A model generated the notes under the pieces. It did not search any database. It saw nothing but the letters and a program-made list of their open reading frames with translations, and had not been told where the DNA came from. The position numbers and the translations under genes were made by a program. From Membranipora membranacea (taxonomy: Eukaryota > Bryozoa > Gymnolaemata > Cheilostomatida > Membraniporidae), in assembly GCA_914767715.1 (NCBI GenBank), contig OU612066.1, positions 16,187,001-16,251,000 of the forward strand: DNA of 64,000 nt, written 5' to 3'. Below, one piece after another: positions 43,467-56,603 of the stretch (positions are counted from its first letter, which is position 1; each line of letters opens with the position of its first letter).

Positions 43467-46400
43467 TCATCCTGATATGAGCTGGTAGAACTGTATTTTT
43501 TGCGGTCCATATTTAGTGATAATCAGGGTGTCATCATAGACATACAGGTCAAAGTGGTCGTTACTGTGACCTCTCTCTCCACAAATCTCCCCTACCTTCT
43601 CCCCTGAAAAAGATATCATAATAATTTGGATAAAATGGTACGACACGGGGCACCAGTTATGAGTGCTGACTTACCTTCAATATTCTTCAAAGATCGGGAT
43701 ACCCTTTCCTTGCTCAAAAGCAGTGTTGGAACTGAGTGAGAACTGGTTGGAACTGAGTACCCACAAAGAAATGTAGAGAGGGTACACTTAAGAAATAGTT
43801 CCCATTCATTCTGTGCAAAAACTGTGTAAAAATATCTCATTTTGACTAGATATCAATCATACTATTACAGATTTATATTTCTGTACAATTGTAATGTTGA
43901 ACCGGATATAGATACTCAAAAGGTTTACGATGTGATTTTCGACTCAGTGAGTAGAGTACCCACAAAGAATTACTTCTTAAAAGCATCAGGAATATGAAAT
44001 GAGTATTCAAAAAAATCATCGATGACTTGAGTTACCATTACCTGAATTCATGAGGCGACAAAGGCAGACAGCTTACCGGTAACAAAAAAACATGTGGTAT
44101 AACCATATGGTAAAATTACCTGTATCCACATCCAGTATCCATATCTTTGTTTCTGTGTTACGGTTAGACACGAGTACATATCTGTCCTTGTAGCAGACGA
44201 CTCCTAGTGGATAGTTTACATGTTGAGATGTCCACATCACCTCTCCACTGTCTATGTTTAATCTGTGTACACTGCTTGTACCACAGTCAGATAAGATAAC
44301 AGAGTCATCTCCACATACAGCTAATGCTTTATAGTCGGTTGACATACCAGGAACTTTGATCTGTTTTATAAGCTGACCTTGAAGAGTGTAGACTGTTAGA
44401 GAAGATCCATCTGGAACGACCACCTTCTCATTTACTACTCTGAGCTTATTAAAGTTATTACTGTTACTGTTATGGGACCAGGACCTCTTTAGTTTACCTT
44501 CTAAGTTATATACATATATCTTACATGCGGTACATGATAATACATATAGCTCATTATAATACACTTGGACACTGGATACCAAGCCACCAACATTCACAAA
44601 CACAGACGGTGAGCTGGTATTCACAGGTTCACTGACCCTCATAAGTTTGTTATTATCCAGGCCAATATAAATGAAATTCTGGTATTTAGTAACCGAGCCG
44701 ACATAATCGGGGAGTTGGACAGTATTGATCAATTTCATAGATGTTGGAGGATTGTGATTTGCTAACATGGGCAGATCCATCAGCCTTCGAGATGATTGTG
44801 AAATCTCGACAGCAAGCTGAACGTCTGCGCAATCTGAAAATAAATACAGATAAATCATTCATAGCTCCATACTCCAGATGAAGCAGCGATTGATTGATAT
44901 CATTGATTGTCAAACGCAATCCATGTAGCAAGGGAGAAGTTGGTATAGGAAATTTGGCACTAACTAACGAATAGCCATCCCTAGGAATTCATCAGCAGAA
45001 TTTTGATATTTACGTTACCTTAGGAAGCTTATACTGTTTGAGTTAAGGTTGTTACTGAGTGATAAAAAACATAAGAATATCATAACTTAAAACACTGAGC
45101 AACACTAAGTGGTGTCTCACTTTGGAGTGGCATTTCAGGTAACAAAAAAAGTATCAAACCTTTGACAGAGAGCTGGACATGATTAGATGAAGGTTTATAT
45201 TGAGGGATCTTCATATTCATCAGTTCATCTATAAGTTTCTCTGTCTCTTTGTACCCACCTGCCACGTCTACCTGGTAAAATGTAAGAATGGATAATTAGG
45301 TGAGGGGAGATCTGAGGGAGATGGACTTTATCAACCAACAATCTGTGGGAGCAAAAAAATAGGTGAGGGGAGGGGTCTGAGAGAGCCTTAGTATGTGAGA
45401 AACCAAAACAGGAATCATGGTCTATGAAGCCAGTGAAGATAATCCTGGCCATGTGCAATGATTTATTTTATGTTAAATTATTGGAATTTCAAATACTGTG
45501 TGAGCTACAGGTGAAGGTTTCAGTGATATTTTTATCAGGGTATCTTTGGCAATATGAAACAAGATGATAACTGATCCATGTAGATATGCTTCATAGTAGC
45601 TAACTACCTCATGATAGGTGTAAAGTCTCTTATCTATTCTGGCTACTTGTCTGCTGAGTTTATCAAGCAGGCTCCCGATCTCATCATCCAGGAAACTCGT
45701 CACCTCAATCCTTGATTTATTTCTGAGTTCCATTAGTTTCTCCTCAAGCTCAGCATATTGCTGCATAAGTCCTGCAACCTGAGGGGCAATGTGAAAGGAC
45801 AACAATCATTCAAGTATGGTTCTTCTTTTGTTGATTCTACGTTACGTCTGTGTCAACATAAATTATTATATAATAAAAAATTATATAAGCCTCAGATCTC
45901 ACTTTTCAATTCTTTATTTTCAGTTCTAGCTTATGAGCTATTCACAGTGGCCAAGTTATTTCTCATAATAGCTGTGTCAAAATGTGAAGATAACAGACAA
46001 CTGGTCTTACTGATCCACCCAGCAAATATTTAAGAGTTATGCTCTTTTGCCCTATATCTAGACAACTCCGTAATCCCGATGCAACTCAACCGGCACAACT
46101 TCAACAGACACCAATTTACTAACTGTTTAGTTGGCAAAAAACACCATAAACTGGGAGTTGCCCTCCTTTCCTCAAAAAGGTGGGCTATGGAGTTGCTACA
46201 GACCTGTTTATCTCTGGCGTCATGTAGCTTGTCAACCAATTCTTGAGTTTCTGTATCCCAGTCTGATATGACAGCTGTTAGCTGTTTAGAAATCCCTAAC
46301 AGGTGCTCTTCTTTATCGAAAATCCATACTTTCTTACCATTTACCATCTCGATAAGCTTTGCGACCATGTTGGATATTGACCGAAGATCATGCCTGTAAC

Positions 46401-48223
46401 CTAGGGTAAATATTTATCATATCAAGCATAGAAAGTGTTATAGACAATGACTTAGACCTTGTATGAAATTTCAAACATGGCTAGGTGTCACTGATGTTTA
46501 TAGGGTCAAACCATGGTTAATAGAATTAGAATCTGATATCCATGTTGAAAAGACTTTTGATCAATTTGCCAAACCAATCTCATGACAGGAAAGTATTTGA
46601 TGAATCTGAAACACGTTATCATCTTACTAACCATCGTTGCAGGGATCCAATTGGTCGATACAGTCCCCGCAGAACATTTTGGGACATTTTACACAAATCA
46701 TAGAGTAGGATTTCTTAGGATGTTTCTCGCAGTTTCTTGATTCCATCTTTCTGTAATCTCTCTTATACTCATCCATTCTGATACGCATGTGGTCGTCCAG
46801 TGCATCATTGTGACTCTACAACAGGGAAAACCATCATTGAACTAATTGGCTATTTCTGACTGCAAGATAACCTTGTGACATAGTCATCTCTGCAGCATGT
46901 CAATGGTGGCGCTGCTTTACATCAAGAAAGACAACTCCAAGACTCCAAGGTTATGAGATAGCAAAGCAAAATAATTCCATTATATTGTTTTTTTCCAGTT
47001 TAGGTACTCATTTCATGTGAATTAATTCAGGCCCTCCGCTGCAGACTAACATATGCTGGCTACTAGATCTTCCGTGTATTTGGCATATGATGTGTCTTAT
47101 AGGAGACATTCACAGTGCATGAAAAGTATTGCAGCCTCAGAATACCACGTATAGTAGTACATTGTGAATGTATCAGGTCTGAAGAGTAACCAAAATATTA
47201 TAAACAAGTCTTGTGGAAAGTGGAATAGACCAGCAGTGGTATTTCACATACTCTAATCAGTTTTGGTTTGATTATGGTGAGCGTTATTTGTTATATCAGC
47301 TACTTCACACCTGAAAAATACAGTGAATCGAACAAACTAACCTTTTCATGAGGAGTACAGAATTTTTTTGAACAAATGACACAGTAAATTTGAGCCAGTC
47401 TTCTCCTATCCTCTTTTCTCATACAAACATCACAGCAGAGAAACTTGTCTAGTGGCGCACCTGCTGATGGGATGTCATCTATACATTCATCAAACACAGT
47501 TCTAAAACAATGAACATTAACATTATCACCTTAGCAAACACAACTGTTTATAGTCATTGGTATAAGTTGACATTTCATGGTATTTTATAGGAGTGCCAAA
47601 AAAACCACCGATCTACCCTTGCCCTACCTGTGACAACCCCTACCACCTGTGAGTTGTATCATCTACGAGGCAGGTACTTTCAAAGTCAAGGCAGGTGCTT
47701 TCTTGACACCTCTTTTAGGGCAACAAGCAGTATACCAGTTGAAGTCATAGATTAGAAATTTGTTAGTTTTAATTCATGTGGTTGTATCAGACACTAGGTA
47801 TTAGTTGCTGATGGTGATTCAACTTCTGCCCCAGTTGCTCCATGTAATGAGCACACTTTGAGCACCTATAACACCAAGAGATCGGCGTCTGCAGAGAAAT
47901 ATGAACTCAAGTCACATTCAACGCCTGGGACACTTGTACGCTGGGTGCCGCAAATAATTGAAACAGCAACTACCCACGTCGATACACTTCAGTCACAAAC
48001 ATGGCTTATGGGCAAAAATACAATAATCATGAATAATATAGTAGTAAATAACAAATTACCTGCATAGCGGACATTTTACAATCTCGGTCACTTCAGAGTC
48101 TTTGGTCAGACATGTGACGCAGTAGATGTGGTTAGGATTACATGGTAGTCGCTTCAGTGCTTCATTTTCGAAGCATAATCCACATTCCAAAAAGGTTTCT
48201 TCCTTAGAGTCTGTTGCTGCCAT
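43467..48223 (-). CDS. TRIM-C: complete RING/B-box/B-box/coiled-coil/beta-propeller protein (about 631 aa)
   Basis: Minus-strand exons: 48060-48223, 47342-47501, 46632-46815, 46204-46400, 45608-45778, 45160-45271, 44120-44833, 43675-43731 and 43467-43603, open throughout. Exons 1-6 are almost identical to TRIM-B, with the same RING and B-box ligands. The 714-bp propeller exon has the same length as in TRIM-B, but about 20 of the first roughly 87 propeller residues and about 14 of the last 75 differ, while about 55 central residues are identical. The small eighth exon is altered by an insertion: the old acceptor is gone, and the only in-frame acceptor I find (CACTCAG at 43,732) makes a 57-bp exon in place of 39 bp. 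Skipping it would also keep frame, since exons 7 and 9 share phase. Probably a functional ubiquitin ligase paralogue. Confidence 0.88.
43712..43979. mobile_element. 268-bp insertion in the TRIM-C intron 7/exon 8 junction
   Basis: TRIM-B and TRIM-C align on both sides (reaching about 43,711 and resuming at aagcatcaggaatatg), with this segment extra in TRIM-C. It holds two direct copies of gagtacccacaaagaa (43,755 and 43,954) close to its ends and a repeated ggaactgagt word. No coding potential or known element recognised; likely a small non-autonomous insertion. Confidence 0.6.
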
Positions 48224-49269
48224 TATTCACAGAGCTAAAAAACAAGTGGTACACTTGTGATCGATATTCTAAACAATGTATGCAAGGGCTTTCTTTGATG
48301 TTAGTAAGTAAAGCCTTACGCGGTAGTCTTATAGTAAGTCTTACCAAGAGTTTAACTCCTTGGTCTTACGTCCAACCTGGAAATAAAATGGAAACAAGTA
48401 AAACTTTGGCCTTTAATTGTAATTACGGCATAAGCATGCTTCTGAGCGAGAAATAAAATGAAATGTATTATCTGGCCACTATAGTATATAGGGTCTTTTG
48501 ATGCAAAAATGCAGCAACGGGCAATATTTACATATACTGTTACTAGTACACTTGCTCTGTGTGCTTTAGTAGTTTCCTTTTTAGTCTGAGCCCTGTCTGT
48601 TATTTATCAGCTGGATGATGATGAAAGCTTGTCAAGACAGGCTATTTTCAAGCAAAAGTTACCAAAAGATGAATTTTGTCCTACCTTAGCCCAGGCTAGT
48701 CCTACCTACTATAGTGCCTAGTATCAGTCTAGATAAAATAATATATATAGTAAGTATTAGTAATAGTATTGGGCTCAATTATGCATCATGATCATTCATG
48801 TTACTCCCAGTGTCAAATGTGACTCACTTTGCCTTGATATTAACACTCTCACAGATGAATTGACTTCTTTCACTTCACCAATAGCTCAATGAACTGAAGA
48901 GATAGTACATGGAAAAGATAGAGTCTACAGCATAGAAATAGAGTCTATAGTATATGGTCTAAAGAGTTGCTTCCCATTTACTCCCAATCTCTAGTCAGTT
49001 TCACTTCAACTACCTGCACATGATTTCCTGTGTTCAGTGCGCAGGAGCTCTTATAAGGTTGTAGTTGTGCCCCTCTGTCTATGGGAAGGACAACTCATAG
49101 AAAATCTCAACCACATAGATTACAATCTGTGGCGATCTTACTCTTCCCTGGTATACAGTTGTGTCAGGGCAGGAGGGATATACATGTCCTATATACATAT
49201 ACACATATATACACATGACATACATGTTTTATAGAAATGAAAAGCAGAATAGGAAAATGAGCAATCAAC
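48224..49269. other. TRIM-C upstream region, no gene seen
   Basis: Near-identical copy of 25,330-26,380, including the uninterrupted CR1 target site near 48,948. No coding exon supported; presumably includes the promoter. Confidence 0.5.
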
Positions 49270-51165
49270 TTGGTCATCAGCCAGAAGGAGCATTGCAGAT
49301 TTAACCTAGTTCGATTCACAGGAGCAGATGATATGTGTGAGGCTTTTAATAAAGCTTTTGAGTCAGAGGTCTTGGCTAAGTCAATGACTGAGGCTGTCAC
49401 CATCTTGCTGCATAAAGGCGGCGATCAATCTGATCCCAAAAACAAAAGACCAATATCGCTACTTAATGTTGACTATTAGGTATTAGCAAAAAGTTGTAAA
49501 CAAATGGCTGGGTAAACTTTTACCATCCATAATAAGTGAAGTACAGACATGTGGTGTAAGCGGTGGTAATATTGTAGACAATTTGATATGATTTAGGGAC
49601 TCTATTGAGTTTACCCGTAAGTTAGGTAATAACGACACTGTATTTGTATCTCTAGATCAAAGCAAGGCGTTTGATATGGTTGACCATAAAAAAAGGCTTG
49701 GTGTAGAAAATAAGGTATTGTGCCTGGTTAAGACTATGTACCAAACCATTTCCACTAGGGTTCAGGTGAATGGTGTGTTATCGGACCCAGTATCTATCAC
49801 AAGAGGGGTTAGACAAGGGTGCCCTTTGTCCACATCCTTGTATGTTATATACATTGAGGCGATATTGAGAGCCATCACACAGTGCAGGGTTCTGTCTGGC
49901 TGCCCTTTGCCTGGCCCTGACATTTGCAAATATTTGGCCTATGCGGATGATCTCTAGGTAGCTTGTCATGCTTCTGAGGCTAAGGACACAGGTAGTCTAC
50001 TGAATAGGAGTAAAACAGAAATTCTTGTATCGGTTTCAACTGCTGAAAGATATGTAGAGTCGTTGAGCGAGTACTGGAAAGACCGCACCAGATTTTTGGG
50101 TTTGGACTTTTCAATGGACCAGTTCACAGATATGGCATCATATAACTGGAGCAAGGTATTCGAGAGAGCTAGGGAAAAGATTGAGGGATACAAATTGAGG
50201 AGGCTGACCATTCCCGGGAAGATAGTTCTTCTCAACACGGCTGTTTTCCCAATGTTTTACTATTTGGCTAGTACATTTCTACCCCCAGGTGTAGTTTTAG
50301 AAAGTTTGTCACGTTTGACCCTTGAGCTCATCTTGTCCCCTGCCAAAAGGAAAATGGTAGACAAAAGCTTTTACTTTTTGCCCAAAAACAAAGGGGGCAG
50401 GGCCCTTGAGTCTGTTTCATATCTGCTGTCTAAGGAACAGAGTGTTTTTTTCTAACGACTTGTTACGCTGTGTTTCAGAGGATTTTGAGCATCGCCGAAA
50501 GTCTTGTTTTAAGTACTTTTTTTCTGTGCGATGAGGGACTTCTTTCCAACACAACACAACATATATTAGGACTAAAGAAGTTGTGCCCATATTATGGGTT
50601 CATTCAGCTGTATAGAGACATTTCTGATAAATTGGGAGTTATTCTCCCTTTTATACCAAGCCATGTATATCAATGGTTGCTCGAGCTCATAGACTTTCCT
50701 AGTCAGCTACGAGTCAAGGTCTCACCAGGGCTTTCGGAGGAGAAGCAGATCTTGGTGTTGCGGTCTGTTCATTCTGGAACGCTCAGCGCTAGGTATCGAG
50801 ATTTCATGTGGAGATTCTCATCTGGTACCTTGAAAACTGGAGAAGTCCTAGCAAGATGGAATATGCCTTGTGTGAACACTGAGTGTGTCTACTGTAAAGG
50901 GGGGCTGGAGACAGTCACACACCTCTTTGTAACTTGTAAAGAACTGCAGCCGGCCCGTGACCTCCTGGTCTGGTATGCACAACGGTTTTTTGATATGGAG
51001 ATAGATACAGCTATTTGGTGTATGGTTTTTTTTTCCCAGCAGCCACTCTTAATGACTGATCCGAAATTTGCGTTCGTTGCCAACTCTTTGGTGAGCCACG
51101 GGACAACCTTTTCTGCCGCTAGTGTGTGTTCAGGCAATCGCTGTCTGCATGAGAATTTGTGGTGA
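49270..51165 (+). pseudogene. L1/Tx1-like LINE remnant, unit 3 copy
   Basis: Third copy of the truncated reverse transcriptase remnant. The TAG after AYADDL recurs at 49955-49957. The C-terminal part is the longest open stretch of the three (231 codons, 50,470-51,165), with the Cys/His motif CVNTECVYC and HLFVTC. Still inactivated by upstream stops and frameshifts. Confidence 0.85.
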
Positions 51166-54100
51166 GTCGGTCACAGCACTCCTAGCAAACTCTAATACCA
51201 TAGCCAACCCTTAAACAAATCTCATCTCACTAATTTTCCTGCCCTTCACAAACATTATTTCCGTGGCTCAGTAGACAGTTGAAGAGGGCGATATGGGTTC
51301 AATCCCCATTTTGTCCAAGTTTCTGGTCGTCCTGATTATCATAGTTTTGATAACAAAGAGGCTTTATAGACCATTATTTTGTCGATGTTCTGGGATGCCT
51401 CAAACAGGATTCACAGGAGCATGTAATCATACCTCAAACTAGCTAGATAGGCTGGCGCAACTGACCCTAGCCCTGCCATAATGTTGCCCCTGACCTTATA
51501 AGCTGCTAACGCTAAATCACTAATCCTAATGGCATAGAACTGTTTCACTGTCGTAAGGGTTTGCATCATATTGCCTGCTGTAATACATATCCCACACCTG
51601 CCACCGATCTTACAACGCCAGTGACGGTTTTTAGTGCCCATTAACAGCATTGCCGCTGAAATAAGCCTGGGGATCCTTATATGAGAGATCTTAATCACAC
51701 TTGTGACAGAGGTTTTTCTGTAGTTAAACTTAGTTTGTTGACACAACTGGAGACTAACACACAAACATCAAAACTGAAAATATTTTTTTTTACAAAGCAC
51801 AGATTGGACTTCAAATCTTCAAGAGAAATATACTGTATCATTTTGAATGAATGGTTATAACCAATCAATCAGTATTCTAAAGTGCCCGTTGAATCTACTG
51901 GACCTTAGCATATCTCTCTACACTAAAATTTTTTCCTATCATTTCTCATCACTTTCATCATGGTGCCTCGATTAAATTTCCATCAAGTCAGGAAGTCCTA
52001 GTCTTTTTGACCTAGCTACTTTTACTCAGAAGCTTATCACTGTTGGCCAGGCCATTTTCCTGAATTAGGATGGTTTCCCTTCAGTCACCTGATTTTCTAT
52101 GTTTTATGCGCAGTCATTTGCATCACATATCAAAATCGTGTTTGGCCGAATGATTTAAAGGAGGCACAACTTGAAATAATTGAACCCAATCACCAAAAAA
52201 CTGAGTGTGGGTGTGCTGGTTGGATGATCAAATGCAACTCCTTGTTCAACTACTTAATTGTGGGTTTTGTGATGAAGAACCCCATGAGATTCTCTAACCA
52301 GTTTCATCTATATCTGTATATCTACATCTAAACTTCGCCATGAGGGCGACTTAACCCTACCTGATATTATATATTATATACACTCGGTCCAAAATTGCGC
52401 ACACATAAAATTAAAAGGGAATTTTTCATAGGATGATTGATATCAAAGATTATAGTTGCGGGAGCCTCATTCATAATCATAATTAAATCTTGCATGAGCT
52501 GATCGCCCAATGGGGTTATGTTTTTCGGAGTAATCTCCCTTGATTATTTACACCATACTTTTGCAAAGTTTTATATAAGCCATAAAGGAAGTAGATGAGA
52601 CCTTTTACTGTAAAAACTCCTTGGTTTCAGCTTACTACAATTGATCTACTTATTCGGTAATCCAAAGATTTTACCTATATGCTGAAATAAAAAAGTATTC
52701 AAAAATCTTAATTTTTAATACAATTAAAATTAAATAACAATATGTTAACATATAAAAACTTATCAATCACATTGAAATTCAGTGTAAGGAAAGGAGGTGT
52801 CTAAAAATAAACAGCTAAAATTCTTTTGCAAAAAATTTCTATAAACATATGAAATGATTGTAGTAAATATAGAATTGTTTTGTATTACAATAATGTTGAA
52901 AATATATATGTTATTCTGAATTTCTTTTCTGCAATCGATATTTTCAGATTGGATTTATGTAATATTCAAAATTTAAAGCTGGAATATTTATTATTTCTTT
53001 TTATTTAAATGATATATTTATTATAGTTTATTCAATTATATTCGCAATCAGATTTTGTCCAATAAAGCGAGTCAGCATAATTCGTCCATTTAATTCTGCT
53101 CATTTTGTTTCTATTTTAAGTTCCCTGGCTGCCAGACCAAAAAGTGTGATCTTGTATTGTTGGTTGCATCTCTGATAATGTAGTCTCGCACAGATTGTCG
53201 ATTGAGTTTATGATGGATGGCTAATTGGCGATGTCATCATTAGTGCAAATTAAAATGGTTGTCCTTTCCATGCCACATATGAGGTACACAGCCTGAGTCT
53301 CGTTGTCCTATAATGTGGCGGAACTCCCCCAACAATTTTTTTCAGTTGATACAGCCATATAATATAGTGCAACTAACATGTTATAATTGTGGTATATTCA
53401 TATTCATACATATTATATTTAAATAAAGGGTTCTCCCCATGCTCCCTCCTTGCCTATTTTACTCTGGCCTCCACCGGAATTTGAACTCGGGCTGAGATCA
53501 AACACTCCAACCGCTCAGCCGCGCTGGACGGCTGAAGCTTGCAAAGCTCAGTGCGAAATAATCCAGGTGTTTGAAATTTAATGATGTAGTGGGTGTAAGT
53601 AGTTATAGATAGGTACCAAAACAAAACAAGGTAAACCACCAGGTAGTAAAAGAGATGACATGTCAATAAAATTTGTCTTCACCGGGATTTGTACTCGGTC
53701 GGGCCTCTCGCGCAACAAGCATGTTATAATTGTGGTATTCTTATATATAATTGTATATCGTATATATTTGTATATTGTATATTGAATATTATTCTAAATA
53801 TTTGTAAATAATTGTATACAATATATAATTGTATATAATCTATAATTGTATAGAAAAATAATAATTGAATAGAATATATATTTTGTATTTAATATATAGT
53901 TGTATATATTAGATAATTGTATATAATAGATTATTGTATATAATATATAATTGTATATTGTGCAAAACAAGTCAAACCAACAAGAAGTAAAATAAACGAA
54001 ATGTAAATTCAATAATTTTTCTAGTCAACCTTTTTTGTTTGATTTCAAGCTTTCATGGCACATATCAGACAAAAAATATAAATAGCGCACCCTCAACTGG

Positions 54101-56603
54101 TTATACTAAACATATGCGGTAGAACACATGACTGTCATTCAGCCATTTCGTCTATTTTGTTCCAAAACATTCTTTGAAAAAGTGATATGAGGCACTTGTT
54201 ATGGTTTTTCTATACACATGCGTTATCATAAACACAAAACTGAAGTTTTGTGGATAAAAAATCTGTATCGCTTACCTGAGTCTTGATGGATGATCACCTT
54301 CTTCTGTCAGAAGGTCTCCGCAGTACGGTAATCTATAGTTTCTTTCCGTTAAGGTCCGTAACAACATATCCAGAGTGTCCCGTCACGTCACGCAGCAATC
54401 CTAGCATAGGCATCTGGAGTTACAAGCATGCATCATTTGCCCATGTTCAGTATCAACCACCATCATGTCCAGGATCAAATTTGTACTAGGTTCTTACTCA
54501 TACTAACTACGACCTACACACTGATTTTTATCATAAGTTTATATTATATTCTTGGCCAGTAATCAATGCGGTAGGAGCGTTTCTCCACTGCTTTTCAATT
54601 AAAAAAAGCTGAATTATTTTTGGTTTTTTTTAATTGAGTTTTTATTTAAATAGGTTTTGCCAAACACCATGGAAAACATCAGATTAGTATTCATTTAGTG
54701 ATTCAATAATTTTCATAAATGTAAAATAGCCCGCAAGAAGTAGTACACAATAATTCACCTCGGTGATTACCATATTTACTGCTGAAATAAGACTGACTAC
54801 TCTGCTAGTGGTACAAAGGTAGATTCTGTGAAGCACAAGATTCCAACAAATTAATAGCCATGGCAATGAACAGTTTGTCTATATTTGTGACTGACTCTCT
54901 AAAGTGTGTTTGCCTACTTTTTGGTTGTGGCGCCGACAATAGAAAACAATGAGTGCAGCCAATGAACCAATTCCAAATTAGAAACTGTGCAGGGTGCATC
55001 CCGCTGATACAATCAGTATGCCACAATTGTGAGCAGAGCAGTTCTCTATCTCCCTTTTCTGTTTCTTTTAAATAATCCAACCATTGAACAGAAAACTGAG
55101 AGAAGTTTCCAGTCTGTTTGAATAGTTGTTTTCTCATGAACAAAGGATGCATAACTCTCAATTGGCTCACCAACATATTTATGGGCTACAAACTCCAACC
55201 TCTCTCACATAAGGATGATAAGGTGCAGCTAGGCATTTCAACCAGGACTGCTTTCAATTAATGCATTTGCAATCGTGTCGATAGTTTTTTTGCAATCATT
55301 CAGGGTCAGTTTATAATCGAGCAATGATATTCCATTCATTCACCTTGACAGAGCACTCACCACTAGATTGGAACAATGTGACTAAAATAGACAAGATGCT
55401 GAACAACCATAAACAAATTATGCTTCTTCTTTGTGTATTGACATTTTATTGTATATATCCATATATTATTTATCATGTATAATAAAATTTGTTGGACATG
55501 AGCAGTTAAAAAATATTGTTATGAGATAGACATTGGTTGAATATAACATCAGCATTAGATATATAATGAGAATACACAGAATGTGTAGGAACCAGTAATA
55601 GTATAATTAGTCATCACACAGTATAGTTCTATTTGTAGCTGTTTATATATATCATCATTATACAGGGATGTTTGTAATCACTGGTCATACCAGCGGGTGG
55701 GGGGAGGTGGGTCTTTAAATTAAATTTATTCCTCCTTTATTTCTAATTGGAAGACCCACCACCCTAGACCAAGTTAGGTCCATTCGCATGCATTTGGAAT
55801 TGCCCCCGATCAACCAGTCACACCGCTGCTGCGGCGTGACCGGTGGAAGGGAGCAACTGGAATACAGGCAATTGGATAAAACTTGACCTACCCCACCCTG
55901 ATCAAAAGTAGCCATTATTGGACACGAGACCATTGTACTGGCAGATGGGTTTCATTATCCCTCCGCCCGAACGATGTCATTGGATCATCGGTCAGCTGCT
56001 ATCTCTAAGTGGCGCATCCCAACATCTTTTGATTGAGACTTTGAAAACTATAGGTTGCACGTTATACATTCACTGCCTACAGCCCTCTCCATCTACATAG
56101 GCTTTAAAGCTCTAACAGTGCATTTACACCCCCCCCCCCCCCCCCCCCCTTAGCACAACACACATGGAGTTTCTTATTTACTCCAGGTTAAAACAAGTTT
56201 AAGTTAGGGTTAACTTAAACCAGGTGTCACTGTGGGCAGGTCAAATGTAGTGACATCTACTCGTTAGCCTTATATCTCTAGTACTCTGAGGCTCTAAGGG
56301 TAATATAACACTTGTCCCAGAAACCACATTGGTCTTTAGTATGTATATCATAAGATTAGGTGTGTGTCTAGGGACCTCCTTTCCTTTTAATAAGATTACA
56401 TGAAGGATAGTCAATGATATGGTCCCTAGTTAGTCACTCAGATATTTATTTTAACAGTTCGGGAAGCACCCTTCTCCTTCATCTCCCCCTCCCTCCTAAA
56501 CTATCAATCAAGGAGACCACATTGGCTTGTTTCAGCCTGTTTGAATGCAACACTGCAGTTATATACCATACAGTTTATTGCAGCTTGTTTGTTTTTTTAT
56601 CAG
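51166..56603. other. Gene-poor stretch, unit 3
   Basis: Contains the tRNA-like fragment at 51,264-51,306, the unit 3 version of the doubtful minus-strand exons (51,433-51,717 and 54,276-54,367, both open), the tRNA-like head at 53,461-53,540, an AT-rich tract at 53,737-53,962 and a run of 21 C at 56,129-56,149. A 123-codon minus-strand frame at 54,805-55,176 lies in the segment absent from unit 1 and is broken in unit 2. I do not recognise it. Confidence 0.45.

Larger units (their letters stand above)
22358..45245. repeat. Segmental duplication unit 2
   Basis: This is a second head-to-tail copy, with the TRIM 5' half first and the CFAP97-like tail and TRIM-C 3' exons last. It differs from unit 1 by lacking the CR1-like LINE, by the 5.2-kb DIRS insertion (35,490-40,661), and by a deletion of about 350 bp near 34,394 that is present as sequence in units 1 and 3. 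Long intronic stretches of the TRIM gene match units 1 and 3 with only scattered single-base changes, so the duplication is recent or has been homogenised. Confidence 0.93.
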
